64,000 bases of DNA from Vibrio hangzhouensis (GCF_900107935.1 NZ_FNVG01000004.1:124001-188000); one strand, 5' to 3'; positions 10,863 through 19,768 are shown, counted from the stretch's first letter. Numbers and translations: made by a program. Notes: a model not told the origin generated them from the sequence alone.

Positions 10863-12338
10863 ATGCGTAAAGTTACTAAGTCATGGCTGATTGGCTCTGC
10901 TGTTATTTTCGCCCTTATCGCTGTTCCAATCGGGTTGCTGATTGAACGTGATCATCAGCAAACCCGCCAACACTCCCCGTGGTCAGAAGTGCCACAACGG
11001 GCTCAAGCCGTCGATCATAGCGACCTGTTCCCACAATCCGCTTTTAACAGCGGGCCTGAAGTGACCGCTGCCTGCCTTCAGTGTCACGAGCAATCCGGCG
11101 AACAAGTGATTCATACTAAGCACTGGACCTGGCAATCGCAGCCCGTCGATGTCGAGGGGCGTGAGCAGCCAGTGGCGATTGGTAAGAAAAACGTCATCAA
11201 TAACTTCTGCATCGGCGTACAGGGAAACTGGGAATCCTGTACCGCGTGCCACACCGGTTATGGATGGAAAAATGAGGCGTTCGATTTCGCTAATCAAGCC
11301 AATGTGGATTGTGTCGTGTGCCACGATCAGACAGGTACCTACAAAAAAGGCAAACAAGGTCTGCCCGTTCAAGGTGTCGACCTCTTAGCCGTGGCGCAAA
11401 GCGTTGGACGCCCGACTCGCAGTAACTGCGGCAGCTGTCACTTTAATGGTGGCGGAGGCGACGCTGTGAAACATGGCGATCTGGATCAGAGCCTGAAATT
11501 TCCGGAAGCGTCTCTGGACGTTCACATGGGTCGATACGATTTTGCTTGTGTCGATTGTCATCAAACCGAAGACCACAATATCGCAGGTCGCTCCATTACT
11601 GTCAGTTTAGATAATCACAATCAAGTCTATTGTCAGGATTGTCACCAACAACAAGTTCACGCAGACGAGCGTATCACACGACATCTCGACTCCGTCGCTT
11701 GCCAAACTTGCCATATTCCCGAAGTGGCCCGAAAACAGCCCACAAAAATCAGTTGGGACTGGTCCACATCCGGCGACGACTCGATTAAAGAAGAGCCGCA
11801 CCACTACTTAAAAATCAAAGGTAGCTTTGTATATGAAGACAATTTGCAGCCCAGTTACCTTTGGTTCAATGGATTGGCTGATCGCTACTTGTTGGGCGAT
11901 CCGATAAATCCGGATTCGGTCACCGCGATAAACCAGCCTAAAGGGTCTATTAAGGATCCGAAGGCGAAAATCTGGCCATTCAAAGTTCATATAGCCAAGC
12001 AACCCTACGACCGTAAGCTCGGTCACTTACTGCAACCGAAAACGGTGGGTAAAGACGGCTATTGGAGCCACTTCGACTGGGATAAAGCACTCGCACTCGG
12101 TGCTGCGTTCGCTGGTATTGAATACAGCGGCTCCTATGATTTTGCTACCACGTCCATGTTCTGGCCACAAACTCACATGGTCGCGCCAAAGAACGATGCG
12201 TTGCAGTGTCAGGACTGCCACGGAGAGACGTCTCGCCTTGACTGGCAGGCACTGGGATATAACGGCGACCCACTAAAATGGGGAACTGCCCCACGTCAGT
12301 CCGAAGTGATGATTCAGGAGGCAACTTATGAACACTAA
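10863..12338 (+). CDS. Octaheme c-type cytochrome, tetrathionate reductase (OTR) family
   Basis: A 491-residue protein with an N-terminal membrane anchor or uncleaved signal (residues 8-27) and eight CxxCH haem sites, at Cys 71, 126, 150, 189, 229, 257, 280 and 449. Number, spacing and the long haem-free stretch before the last site match the octaheme tetrathionate reductase family known from Shewanella. In that family the catalytic haem has a Lys ligand; K161 or K162 (GTYKKGKQG), just after haem 3, are candidates, but this is inference. It reduces tetrathionate, nitrite or hydroxylamine in vitro in the known case. It begins a four-gene operon; the next gene overlaps it by 11 bases. Location: periplasmic face of the inner membrane. 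Confidence 0.9.
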   Translation: MRKVTKSWLIGSAVIFALIAVPIGLLIERDHQQTRQHSPWSEVPQRAQAVDHSDLFPQSAFNSGPEVTAACLQCHEQSGEQVIHTKHWTWQSQPVDVEGREQPVAIGKKNVINNFCIGVQGNWESCTACHTGYGWKNEAFDFANQANVDCVVCHDQTGTYKKGKQGLPVQGVDLLAVAQSVGRPTRSNCGSCHFNGGGGDAVKHGDLDQSLKFPEASLDVHMGRYDFACVDCHQTEDHNIAGRSITVSLDNHNQVYCQDCHQQQVHADERITRHLDSVACQTCHIPEVARKQPTKISWDWSTSGDDSIKEEPHHYLKIKGSFVYEDNLQPSYLWFNGLADRYLLGDPINPDSVTAINQPKGSIKDPKAKIWPFKVHIAKQPYDRKLGHLLQPKTVGKDGYWSHFDWDKALALGAAFAGIEYSGSYDFATTSMFWPQTHMVAPKNDALQCQDCHGETSRLDWQALGYNGDPLKWGTAPRQSEVMIQEATYEH

Positions 12339-14592
12339 ATCATTATCAATTGTCTGTCTGTTTGCCATCCTGTTCATCGGCGCGAGTTCACCGCTTCAGG
12401 CAGATGGACTGAGCTCGGTGTCCTCTGAGATAACCCTGTCTACAAGCCCAAGCATGCACCCAAATGTGGTGTTACGAGACGCCAAAGGTGACCCCATCGA
12501 GGATCCTGAGCGCATGATCTCATCCATCCAAAGTTGTGGTGGCTGTCATGACGTGGAGTACATCCAGAACCATAGTGACCATCAATCGTTATGGCAACAA
12601 CAGGCCGGTTTCACGGTAACCGACTATTTTCGATTTGCATCAGAAAACAGGGGGGCAACTGACACCGCTGCTCCACTGCAAACTGCCCTTTCTTTCGGTG
12701 ATGATGGCGCCTGTCTGAGCTGTCATACCAGTCAGCAGCAGCGAAGCGATTTAAACCTGACGCTACTCAATCCGAAAGGTGAAATCAGCGGCGAACAACT
12801 GCAGATCAGCAAACCGAAAAATGCCAACTGCGCCCAGTGCCATGGTATTGTCGACACTCAGATTCACCAACCATTACGGTTAGGCAGTGAGTTACACTAT
12901 GCCCAGTTAACACTGACAACCGGACAGATACTTTCCCCACAAAAAATTGCCCTCAGCGCGCTCAACATTAAAGACAGAGCCTCTCATACCCGCAGTTTTG
13001 ATATACACAGTGAACGGCTCGTCGATTGTGTTGCCTGTCACTATTCCCAAAACAACCCGGTATATACCCAGCAGCATAACGAGCAACGTCTGGAGCATTT
13101 AACTTTTGACCCACGCAGACCCAGTGTCGGTGAGTACTTAACCCGCCCTTCCCATAAACTGGCAAACACCCAGTTCGACAACACTTCCTCTTGTCAGAGT
13201 TGTCACGATGGCGAAAAAACTCACCAATGGTTGCCGGCATATAACAAACATGTACGTACTTTGGCCTGTGAGTCGTGCCATATCCCCGAGCTTTTTGGAC
13301 CCACACTTGAGAGCATTGACTGGCGCATTCTTGATGATAAAGGGATGGGGATGCCTACTTTCCGAAATGTTGCAGATGATGGCCTGATTACTGCCTTTCA
13401 GCCTCAGCTCGTGCAACATGCAGACAGTAACGATATGTGGCGGCCTGCAAACTCGATAACGATGCAATATTGGCAATATGGTGGGCAGCAGCAACCTGTA
13501 CCGAGTACTGCGGTTCTCGAGGCAATACAAGCATTGAAAGACGCCAGCCTACCTGTGTCATTCCCGCCTGATGAGGCAGCGTTAACCGCCATCAAAGAAC
13601 AGCTTCAGGCTCAGGGCTTTACTGAGCTGACATCGGGAGTGCAAACCGAAGTCTTCCCGCTTTCACATGGTGTTGTTTCTGGGGAATGGGCAACTAAAGA
13701 CTGCACATCCTGCCACAGCGAGGCCTCATTGCTTGCCGCCAACAGTAACCGAGGCTCCTACATCCTTGGCCGGGATCGGATACCGTGGATTGATCAGTTA
13801 GGCGCTGTGCTGTTTTTGTTAGTGATTGCCATTGTCACCCTGCACTCCCTGTTACGCTATAAGTTGTCACCAAATAAATCATCGGATACCACGGCCAATG
13901 AGGTCTACATGTATGACCGGTATGAGCGCTTATGGCACTGGTTGCAAGCAGTGACTATTTTCGCGCTGCTCGGCTCGGGCCTGATCATTCATCTTCCCGC
14001 TATGTTTGCCTGGATGAGTTTCAGCTATATGGTTCAGATTCATCAGATCCTTGGATTTGTGCTGCTTGTTAACGCGCTATTCTCACTCTTTTATCATCTG
14101 GTCAGCGGTGAGATTCGCCAGTATCTACCAAAACCTTACGGCCTGATCCATGAAATGATGGCACAAGGACTTTACTACGCGAAGGGCATTTTTAAAGGCG
14201 CTCCACACCCATTCCACAAGACAAAAGCCCGAAAACTCAATCCATTACAGCAGATCACCTACTTTGCCATTCTCAATCTTCTGTTACCCGCGCAGCTCAT
14301 CAGCGGTTTTGCCATCTGGGCTGGTAACTATTGGCCAGAGCTAACCCAATGGCTGGGCGGATCAGAGCTACTGTTACCACTGCATGTTGGACTCGCCTGG
14401 CTATTTGCCAGCTTCATCGTCATGCATGTTTACCTGACCACAACCGTTGGTGAAAACCCCACTGATGGTATTAAAGCCATGGTCAGCGGCTGGGAACAAA
14501 CAGAATCCGGGGCAACTGAACTGGACACTGCGCCCTCAACAACCCATCAAGCGGCTGGTACAGCGCAACCACATCAAGGAGGTCGCTCATGA
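12328..14592 (+). CDS. Seven-heme cytochrome c fused to a cytochrome b-type membrane domain
   Basis: A 754-residue fusion. After a signal peptide (residues 1-26) come seven CxxCH sites, at Cys 70, 129, 168, 234, 289, 314 and 459. A first transmembrane helix follows (about 488-508), then a b-type cytochrome domain (about 525-730) like the gamma subunits of formate dehydrogenase or Ni-Fe hydrogenase, with candidate haem b His in RLWHWLQ, IIHLP, QIHQILG and LHVGLAW/VMHVYL. Such a protein can oxidise quinol in the membrane and pass electrons to the octaheme cytochrome, or the reverse. CAGGAGGC precedes the ATG. It overlaps both neighbours (11 and 4 bases), so the operon is translationally coupled. 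Confidence 0.88.
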   Translation: MNTKSLSIVCLFAILFIGASSPLQADGLSSVSSEITLSTSPSMHPNVVLRDAKGDPIEDPERMISSIQSCGGCHDVEYIQNHSDHQSLWQQQAGFTVTDYFRFASENRGATDTAAPLQTALSFGDDGACLSCHTSQQQRSDLNLTLLNPKGEISGEQLQISKPKNANCAQCHGIVDTQIHQPLRLGSELHYAQLTLTTGQILSPQKIALSALNIKDRASHTRSFDIHSERLVDCVACHYSQNNPVYTQQHNEQRLEHLTFDPRRPSVGEYLTRPSHKLANTQFDNTSSCQSCHDGEKTHQWLPAYNKHVRTLACESCHIPELFGPTLESIDWRILDDKGMGMPTFRNVADDGLITAFQPQLVQHADSNDMWRPANSITMQYWQYGGQQQPVPSTAVLEAIQALKDASLPVSFPPDEAALTAIKEQLQAQGFTELTSGVQTEVFPLSHGVVSGEWATKDCTSCHSEASLLAANSNRGSYILGRDRIPWIDQLGAVLFLLVIAIVTLHSLLRYKLSPNKSSDTTANEVYMYDRYERLWHWLQAVTIFALLGSGLIIHLPAMFAWMSFSYMVQIHQILGFVLLVNALFSLFYHLVSGEIRQYLPKPYGLIHEMMAQGLYYAKGIFKGAPHPFHKTKARKLNPLQQITYFAILNLLLPAQLISGFAIWAGNYWPELTQWLGGSELLLPLHVGLAWLFASFIVMHVYLTTTVGENPTDGIKAMVSGWEQTESGATELDTAPSTTHQAAGTAQPHQGGRS

Positions 14593-15107
14593 ACCGACAA
14601 CCTCAACCCTACTGGAACCCCTATATAGCCGGGGCATTACTTGGCGTTGTGCTGTTTCTCGCTTTCTTCATTTCAGGTAACGGTCTAGGAGCGTCCGGTG
14701 GACTCAATCGTATTCTGGTTTATGTTCAGAACGGATTTGTCCCCGAGCACATCGATCAGGTTCCCTATCTACTGAAACTGGCCGGGGGTGACAAGAATCC
14801 TTTGGACAGCTGGATTGTATTTCTTACTGTCGGCACTATGCTGGGTGGCGCGATATCCGGTTGGCTTAACGGACGTATGCGCTTCGAGACCAACAAAGGA
14901 CCGCAAATCAGCGTCTCAACCCGGTGGGTGTTGGCGTTTATCGGCGGCATTTTTATGGGCTATGGTGCTCGTTTAGCACGGGGCTGTACGTCCGGCCAAG
15001 CGCTCTCCGGTGGCGCGGTACTGTCTGTAGGTAGCTGGGCTTTCATGTTTGCAGTCTTCGCCGGCGCTTACGCTTTCGCTTACCTGCTTCGCAAATGCTG
15101 GAATTAG
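14589..15107 (+). CDS. YeeE/YedE-type sulfur permease, short half
   Basis: A 172-residue membrane protein with about four helices and the family signature GARLARGCTSGQALSGGA, including C133. YeeE/YedE (TsuA-like) proteins carry thiosulfate or related sulfur species across the inner membrane through conserved cysteines. The start overlaps the stop of the cytochrome b fusion as ATGA, and AGGAGG precedes it. It is followed 9 bases later by the second YeeE/YedE gene. Split pairs of this kind usually act together. The operon context suggests a sulfur species linked to the multiheme cytochromes; the exact substrate is not shown. Confidence 0.85.
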   Translation: MNRQPQPYWNPYIAGALLGVVLFLAFFISGNGLGASGGLNRILVYVQNGFVPEHIDQVPYLLKLAGGDKNPLDSWIVFLTVGTMLGGAISGWLNGRMRFETNKGPQISVSTRWVLAFIGGIFMGYGARLARGCTSGQALSGGAVLSVGSWAFMFAVFAGAYAFAYLLRKCWN

Positions 15108-15116
15108 GAGGTTATT

Positions 15117-16382
15117 ATGGCTGACTTTCCTCTCCCTCTCACCCAACTGTTTGGCAGTTGGGGCGCCTACAGTATCTATCTGATGATAGGTTTGGGCTTT
15201 GGTTTTGTCCTTGAAAGTGCCGGGTTTGGTAATTCAACCAAACTGGCTGCACAGTTTTATGGTCGCGATCTGACGGTATTTAAGGTGATGTTCACCGCCA
15301 TTATTGTTGCCATGTCGCTGATATTTTTGACCTCTGCTGTAGGCCTGCTGGATTATAACCTGGTATGGGTACCACCGACCTACTTATGGCCGGGTATCAT
15401 TGGTGGGTTGATCATGGGCGTTGGGTTCATCATCGGTGGTTTTTGCCCCGGCACCTCACTGGTTGCGATGACCACGGGCAAACTGGATGGTGTGTTCTTT
15501 GTCTTTGGCGTGCTTACTGGGATCTTTTTGTTTGGCGAAACCGTTCAGTATTTCGATGTATTCTTCAATAGTTCCTACATGGGACGCTTTACCCTGCCAG
15601 AATTATTCAATGTGTCGACCGGCAGCGTAGTACTGACCATTGTAGTGATGGCGGTCATGCTGTTTTGGGGCGCAGAACACCTTGAGACCTGGGTAAACAA
15701 ACAACTTGGCACACCTCCGTCTTCGACTCAACAACCCTCAGTAAAAAGTGCCAACCGTTCTCTTGCTTTACCGGGTGCCTCCGCAATGATAGCGCTGGCG
15801 TTGTCGGTGTATGTGATAGGACAGCCAACCACTGAGGATCGTTGGCAAAAATTGGCTCCAGAGCTACAGGCACAAATAGACAACAGGGCCATTTACGTCA
15901 GTCCTAAGGAAATTTTATCAACCCATTTTGATCATTCATTACAACTGGTCATTTATGACGTTCGCAGCGAAGTTCAATTCAATCAGTTCCATCTGGCTGA
16001 TGCCAAACATCTTAAATCCGGGCAGATTACTGAGGAAGCGAAAGCGTTGAGATTGGCGCCAGCCAATACGGTGATTTTATTGGTCGACAATGATGAACAA
16101 CGTGCCACTGAAACCTGGAAGCAACTTAAGGCAGAAAGTGTACAAAACGTGTATGTACTGGAAGGTGGAGTGAAGAGATGGCTAAATACCTTCACCGCGC
16201 AGCATGACGTTCATTATGAGCAGCCAGCCTCCCCATTACAGCCACTGCTTTATCAGTTCGATAGCGCAGTGGGCTCGCAACACCCTGCAGCGAAACCAAG
16301 CCCCGTTAATTTCCCGTTTGAAGGAACGCCTAAAATCAAACTGGAACTCAAGCGAGCCCCGGCCAGCGGTGGTTGCGCCTAA
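15117..16382 (+). CDS. YeeE/YedE sulfur permease fused to a rhodanese-like domain without catalytic Cys
   Basis: A 421-residue protein. Residues 15-185 form a YeeE/YedE membrane half with the signature GGFCPGTSLVAMTTGK (C110). Another helix (about 218-235) leads to a rhodanese-like domain at about 255-358: LVIYDVRSEVQF is the usual start, VYVLEGGVKRW the usual end. Where the active-site loop Cys should be, the sequence reads VILLVDNDEQRAT, with Asp 324 instead. So this rhodanese cannot form a persulfide in the usual way. The chain ends in ASGGCA, placing a single Cys one residue from the C-terminus. AGGAGG precedes the ATG. It closes the operon. Confidence 0.85.
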   Translation: MADFPLPLTQLFGSWGAYSIYLMIGLGFGFVLESAGFGNSTKLAAQFYGRDLTVFKVMFTAIIVAMSLIFLTSAVGLLDYNLVWVPPTYLWPGIIGGLIMGVGFIIGGFCPGTSLVAMTTGKLDGVFFVFGVLTGIFLFGETVQYFDVFFNSSYMGRFTLPELFNVSTGSVVLTIVVMAVMLFWGAEHLETWVNKQLGTPPSSTQQPSVKSANRSLALPGASAMIALALSVYVIGQPTTEDRWQKLAPELQAQIDNRAIYVSPKEILSTHFDHSLQLVIYDVRSEVQFNQFHLADAKHLKSGQITEEAKALRLAPANTVILLVDNDEQRATETWKQLKAESVQNVYVLEGGVKRWLNTFTAQHDVHYEQPASPLQPLLYQFDSAVGSQHPAAKPSPVNFPFEGTPKIKLELKRAPASGGCA

Positions 16383-16404
16383 CGCACTATTAAAAGCAGC
16401 AGAG

Positions 16405-16429
16405 GAGAAGGAGGCCCTTCCTTCTTCTC
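16405..16429 (+). terminator. Weak hairpin after the cytochrome/YeeE operon
   Basis: GAGAAGGAGG (16405-16414) can pair with CCTTCTTCTC (16420-16429) using one G-U pair. No T-run follows, so this may be a processing or partly effective stop. Confidence 0.35.
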
Positions 16430-16558
16430 AAACTGATAGTGCTGCCACCAAACCTAACATATTCGCTGTTCCCAAAACCTCGGGCATCGATAACCGCTTA
16501 AAAAACATGAGTAGAGCATGATGCTTCGAATCCCACAAAGGTAGGTCATCAGGAATAC

Positions 16559-17266
16559 TTATTGTTCGAACTGAGCTACAGATTCAATACTGATAGCATC
16601 ATGACGCCAATATTCGATGGTGCAATCAATCAGTTGATCATTCTGGTCATAATTAATTCGTTCAATCACCATCGCAGGGGTTCCTGATGTTGCTCGCAGC
16701 GCCTGAGCAATATCGCCGAGTAGTGACGTCGTACTGACACGATATTTCACTTTGCTGTAAACAACGCCGAATTTCTCGCGATAGATATCGGTAAATGAAG
16801 CGCCGTTTAAATCCACATCGAGTAGATTTGGAAACATCTCGGTACGAATGAAGTTAGTGACATACACCACTGGACGCTTATCCAAATATCGGACTCTGTC
16901 TACACGATAGATATCAGAAAAAGGCGGTAAACTCAGTAACTCTGCGGCCTGTTTCGTCGCTAACATTCCCTTTGCCGACAAAAGCTCGGTATGCGGTTGC
17001 CTGTTCTGGGCAATCGCCATATTGGTAAAATTCAATGTCTGCGTGGGGTCATAGCGAAGCGACTCCGGAGAGATAAACCACCCCCGACGATCCTCACGAT
17101 AAATACGGCCTTCTGCCTCAAGTAATGAAAGCGCCTCTCGCAGAGTCACTCGTGTCGTGTCAAACGACTCCGCCAGTTTTCGTTCCGCTGGCAGTTTCTG
17201 ACCCGGCATTAACATGCCCGAGTCAATCTGCTCTACGATTGCATCTTTTATTTTTACGTATTGCAC
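16559..17266 (-). CDS. phnR: PhnR, GntR-family regulator of 2-aminoethylphosphonate use
   Basis: A 235-residue GntR/HutC regulator: winged helix-turn-helix at residues 5-68 (LPAERKLAESFDTTRVTLREALSLLEAEG) and a UTRA ligand domain from about 90. The segments YREDRRGWFISPESLRY and the C-terminal IEYWRHDAI match PhnR of the enteric/Vibrio phosphonate cluster as I know it. PhnR normally controls phnSTUV and phnWX. Here those genes are gone except for two fragments just upstream, so the regulator is an orphan. A dyad at 17283-17300 is a likely operator. The gene itself looks intact. Confidence 0.8.
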   Translation of the reverse strand: MQYVKIKDAIVEQIDSGMLMPGQKLPAERKLAESFDTTRVTLREALSLLEAEGRIYREDRRGWFISPESLRYDPTQTLNFTNMAIAQNRQPHTELLSAKGMLATKQAAELLSLPPFSDIYRVDRVRYLDKRPVVYVTNFIRTEMFPNLLDVDLNGASFTDIYREKFGVVYSKVKYRVSTTSLLGDIAQALRATSGTPAMVIERINYDQNDQLIDCTIEYWRHDAISIESVAQFEQ

Positions 17267-17282
17267 TCGGCATCCTTAAATC

Positions 17283-17300
17283 ATCGTAAATGTCTACGAT
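17283..17300. promoter_or_regulatory. Candidate PhnR operator
   Basis: ATCGTA and TACGAT form a perfect dyad separated by six bases, 17 bases upstream of the phnR start. Size and place fit a GntR-family site. Which regulator binds is inference. Confidence 0.45.
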
Positions 17301-17323
17301 TTAGAATCAATCTTTGGCTTAAC

Positions 17324-17608
17324 TCAGCGATTACGCCAGGATTGAGTCTTACCCTCAAATACCCTGCCAACCAGCATATGAAGCACTTTTGCGATGGCCG
17401 CAGTCAACATAATCATGACTGCCATCGCGGCTGAACTGCCTGTTTGTCCTGCATCATCCATGTTAAGGACCGCAACAGAAGCTGCAATTGTATTAGTTGA
17501 ATACAAGAATACTACCGCGGAAGTCGTTGTTAAAGCGTTGATAAATAAATATATCGCAATATCAAGTAGCACAGGTAAACAGCATGGTAACGAAACTTTT
17601 AAAAAAAC
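17324..17608 (-). pseudogene. phnV: 3' fragment of a 2-aminoethylphosphonate ABC permease (phnV-like)
   Basis: The minus-strand frame reads FLKVSLPCCLPVLLDIAIYLF, then FINALTTTSAVVFLYS and AVLNMDDAGQTGSS, which matches the last third of the PhnV inner-membrane permease of the 2-aminoethylphosphonate transporter. Homology extends upstream only to about 17605; the next codons in frame are unrelated and a stop occurs at 17612-17614. No ribosome site precedes the GTG at 17572. The rest of the gene, and phnS/T/U, are absent. It reads toward phnR. I infer a deletion remnant, not a functional gene. Confidence 0.75.
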
Positions 17609-17935
17609 AGCTTATATTGCGGCAACTTAACGGACGCAACGGTTGCTTCAATCAACGTAGGAGCTTGCGTAAAGATCGATGATGCTGCACCTGGTATTGA
17701 AGAAGGCCATAATGCAGGCATGTGGACGGTGGGCTTACTTCTGTCAGGGAACGAAGCTGGATTGACATTTGCTGAGTTTCAGGCCGCAGATGCAGCAACA
17801 CTGGTAACCGCGCGTGAAAAAGCACATCTTAAACTGAGCAAAGCCTCCCCACACTATCTCATCGACACTATTTCAGAACTGCCCGAGGTCATCAGTGACA
17901 TTGAAAGGCGACTTCTGGCAGGTGAACGTCCTTAA
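17603..17935 (+). pseudogene. phnX: 3' fragment of phosphonoacetaldehyde hydrolase (phnX)
   Basis: The plus-strand frame is open from 17603, and recognisable PhnX sequence starts near 17650: VGACVKIDDAAPGIEEG, then HNAGMWTVGLLLSGNEAGLT and HYLIDTISELPEV. This is the C-terminal half of the HAD-superfamily enzyme that splits phosphonoacetaldehyde, including the KxDD acidic motif. The N-terminal part with the nucleophile Asp and Schiff-base Lys is missing, and no start signal is visible. It abuts the phnV fragment tail to head, with a junction between about 17605 and 17650. The product would be inactive. Confidence 0.75.
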
Positions 17936-18435
17936 ATGGACACGCTCCAGGAAAATCAGATAGCGCTGTGTTAATAGCAGTCCCATTTGTGCTCTCAATC
18001 CGTAGCCATGCTACGGATTATTATTAAATAATGACGTCACAAAACAATAAAAACCAAACATTAAAAGCAACGAACATCAAATAAAAACCAAAAATCACCC
18101 CGCCTATTTAGACCATTGTCACATCTTTATTTTCATCACTTTCAACATTATGAAATATTTCAAATAAAACAAACTCACCTATCCAGGCAAACATGATTTT
18201 TGTGTGATTAGCGGCATTAAGTTTCATGAAACGAAACCGCATTCATGATTTAATTAAAACCACAATAACAAATCCAACCCACTGTATTAAAACAAAAAAT
18301 ACAACAAAACCCCAATCAATCTTGTTTCATGAAATGATTACCAGCAATCAGATGTGAGACGAATCTAAATTTTCATCCATTTCATTATTTAATATTTACC
18401 TGACCAGCGAGACATCAGAAATTTTATAAGGAAAT
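17936..18435. promoter_or_regulatory. Regulatory region upstream of the LamB-type porin, two GTTTCATGAAAC boxes
   Basis: About 500 AT-rich bases without a gene. They contain a perfect 12-bp palindrome GTTTCATGAAAC at 18221-18232 and a second copy with one end changed (GTTTCATGAAAT) at 18324-18335. Right next to the first box, CGAAACCGCATTCA (18232-18245) resembles the LacI-type site seen at 39591. A TGTGA half site near 18353 could be part of a weak CRP site. The same TTTCATGAAA core recurs before the GH9 gene. Confidence 0.55.
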
Positions 18436-19740
18436 ATGATGATAAAAGTAAAAAAACTCCCATTAGCTGTAGCAGTGGCCACATCTCTCATTTCATTTTC
18501 TTCGCTTGCAGAAACTGAAAATAATAACACTCAGCTTGAAGAATTGACTAAACGTATTCAAGAGCTAGAAACTAAAGTACAGGAAACCGATTATATTTAT
18601 GACCAACAACCGGCGGTATTAACACCTGACTTCGAGCCGCCAGCAGGGTTGGTTTTCTCGGGTTATGCTCGATACGGCGCTCACTATGCGGACAGTGATG
18701 CAGCTTATGTTGAAGTGGGCAGTTCCGGACGTTCAGTAGGTCGACTTGGCAACGAATATAATGGTGGCGAAGTTCAGCTAGCACGAGCAGCGAAAACAGA
18801 CAGCGGTATGCTTTGGGACGTCGTTGTTATGTTCGACCAATGGGGTAACAAAGCCTGGGGTTCAGAAGGTGGCGTGAACCTCAAGAAAATGTACGCCGGT
18901 GCGACCAACATCTTTGAAAGCCAGCCAGAGCTTTACCTTTGGGCAGGTCGTGATTTCCATCAACGTCCTCAACAGGGGCTCAACGACTATTTCTGGATGA
19001 CTCACGATGGACAAGGGGGCGGTTTTAATAACCTGACCCTTGGTGGAATTAAACTCGATATGGGCTTTGTGGGTCAGGTAGATTCGGCGACCGGAGCATT
19101 GGGCAATGACAACGGCAAGTACGCTCTGACCTCTAAGTTGCACGGTATCGATCTCGGTATTGGGAACCTTGACCTCTACGCTAACTATGGTTTCGCTTCG
19201 AAACAAGCAGGCGAAGATCTGCAAGATGAAAAAGCGTGGCAGGTAGGTGCTGTCCTTGGATTGGGTGCTTCCAACAAGTTTGTTTTTAAATATGCGGACG
19301 GCGCGGATGATTCGGTATTTGATCTGGCCGGTGACAAGAAAGTCATCTATGCAAGCTTAGAAGGCGGTGTTAATCCAAGCTCCAACCTGTTTATTGATTA
19401 CCTTGCTTCCTATAAGAAGCTATCGGGTGAGAACGTGAAAATGCCATGGGAAGCAGAGAATACCGAAAGAAGCGAATACTCTGCCATTGTTCGCCCTATG
19501 TATAACTGGGATGAAGTGCACTCTACGTGGCTTGAAGCCGGTTATGCAATGGAAGACCATGTGAGTGGCTTCGAGAAAAAAGGCTGGAAGGTCACGCTAT
19601 CTCAAAACGTATCCATGGGCGGCCTGCCCTGGAGCCGTCCAATGCTGCGCTTTTACGTAACAGCGGGTGATGTAACAGCCAGCGAGCAAGAAAAAGTAGA
19701 CACACTGACGGCTGGTGCAATGTTCGAGGCGTGGTGGTAA
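18436..19740 (+). CDS. LamB-type carbohydrate porin with N-terminal coiled coil
   Basis: A 434-residue outer-membrane porin. A signal peptide (residues 1-25, ending SLA) is followed by a short coiled coil (TQLEELTKRIQELETKVQE) as in ScrY/BglH-type sugar porins, then a beta-barrel rich in Gly and aromatic residues. FSGYARYGAHY and GRLGNEYNGGEVQL correspond to the start of the maltoporin family barrel. The last residue is aromatic (FEAWW), as expected for outer-membrane insertion. AAGGAA precedes the ATG; a second ATG follows directly. It probably admits beta-glucan oligosaccharides, by context; specificity is not readable. A strong terminator follows. Confidence 0.82.
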   Translation: MMIKVKKLPLAVAVATSLISFSSLAETENNNTQLEELTKRIQELETKVQETDYIYDQQPAVLTPDFEPPAGLVFSGYARYGAHYADSDAAYVEVGSSGRSVGRLGNEYNGGEVQLARAAKTDSGMLWDVVVMFDQWGNKAWGSEGGVNLKKMYAGATNIFESQPELYLWAGRDFHQRPQQGLNDYFWMTHDGQGGGFNNLTLGGIKLDMGFVGQVDSATGALGNDNGKYALTSKLHGIDLGIGNLDLYANYGFASKQAGEDLQDEKAWQVGAVLGLGASNKFVFKYADGADDSVFDLAGDKKVIYASLEGGVNPSSNLFIDYLASYKKLSGENVKMPWEAENTERSEYSAIVRPMYNWDEVHSTWLEAGYAMEDHVSGFEKKGWKVTLSQNVSMGGLPWSRPMLRFYVTAGDVTASEQEKVDTLTAGAMFEAWW

Positions 19741-19768
19741 ATACTTAGGGGGTAACCACCGCTTTTTT

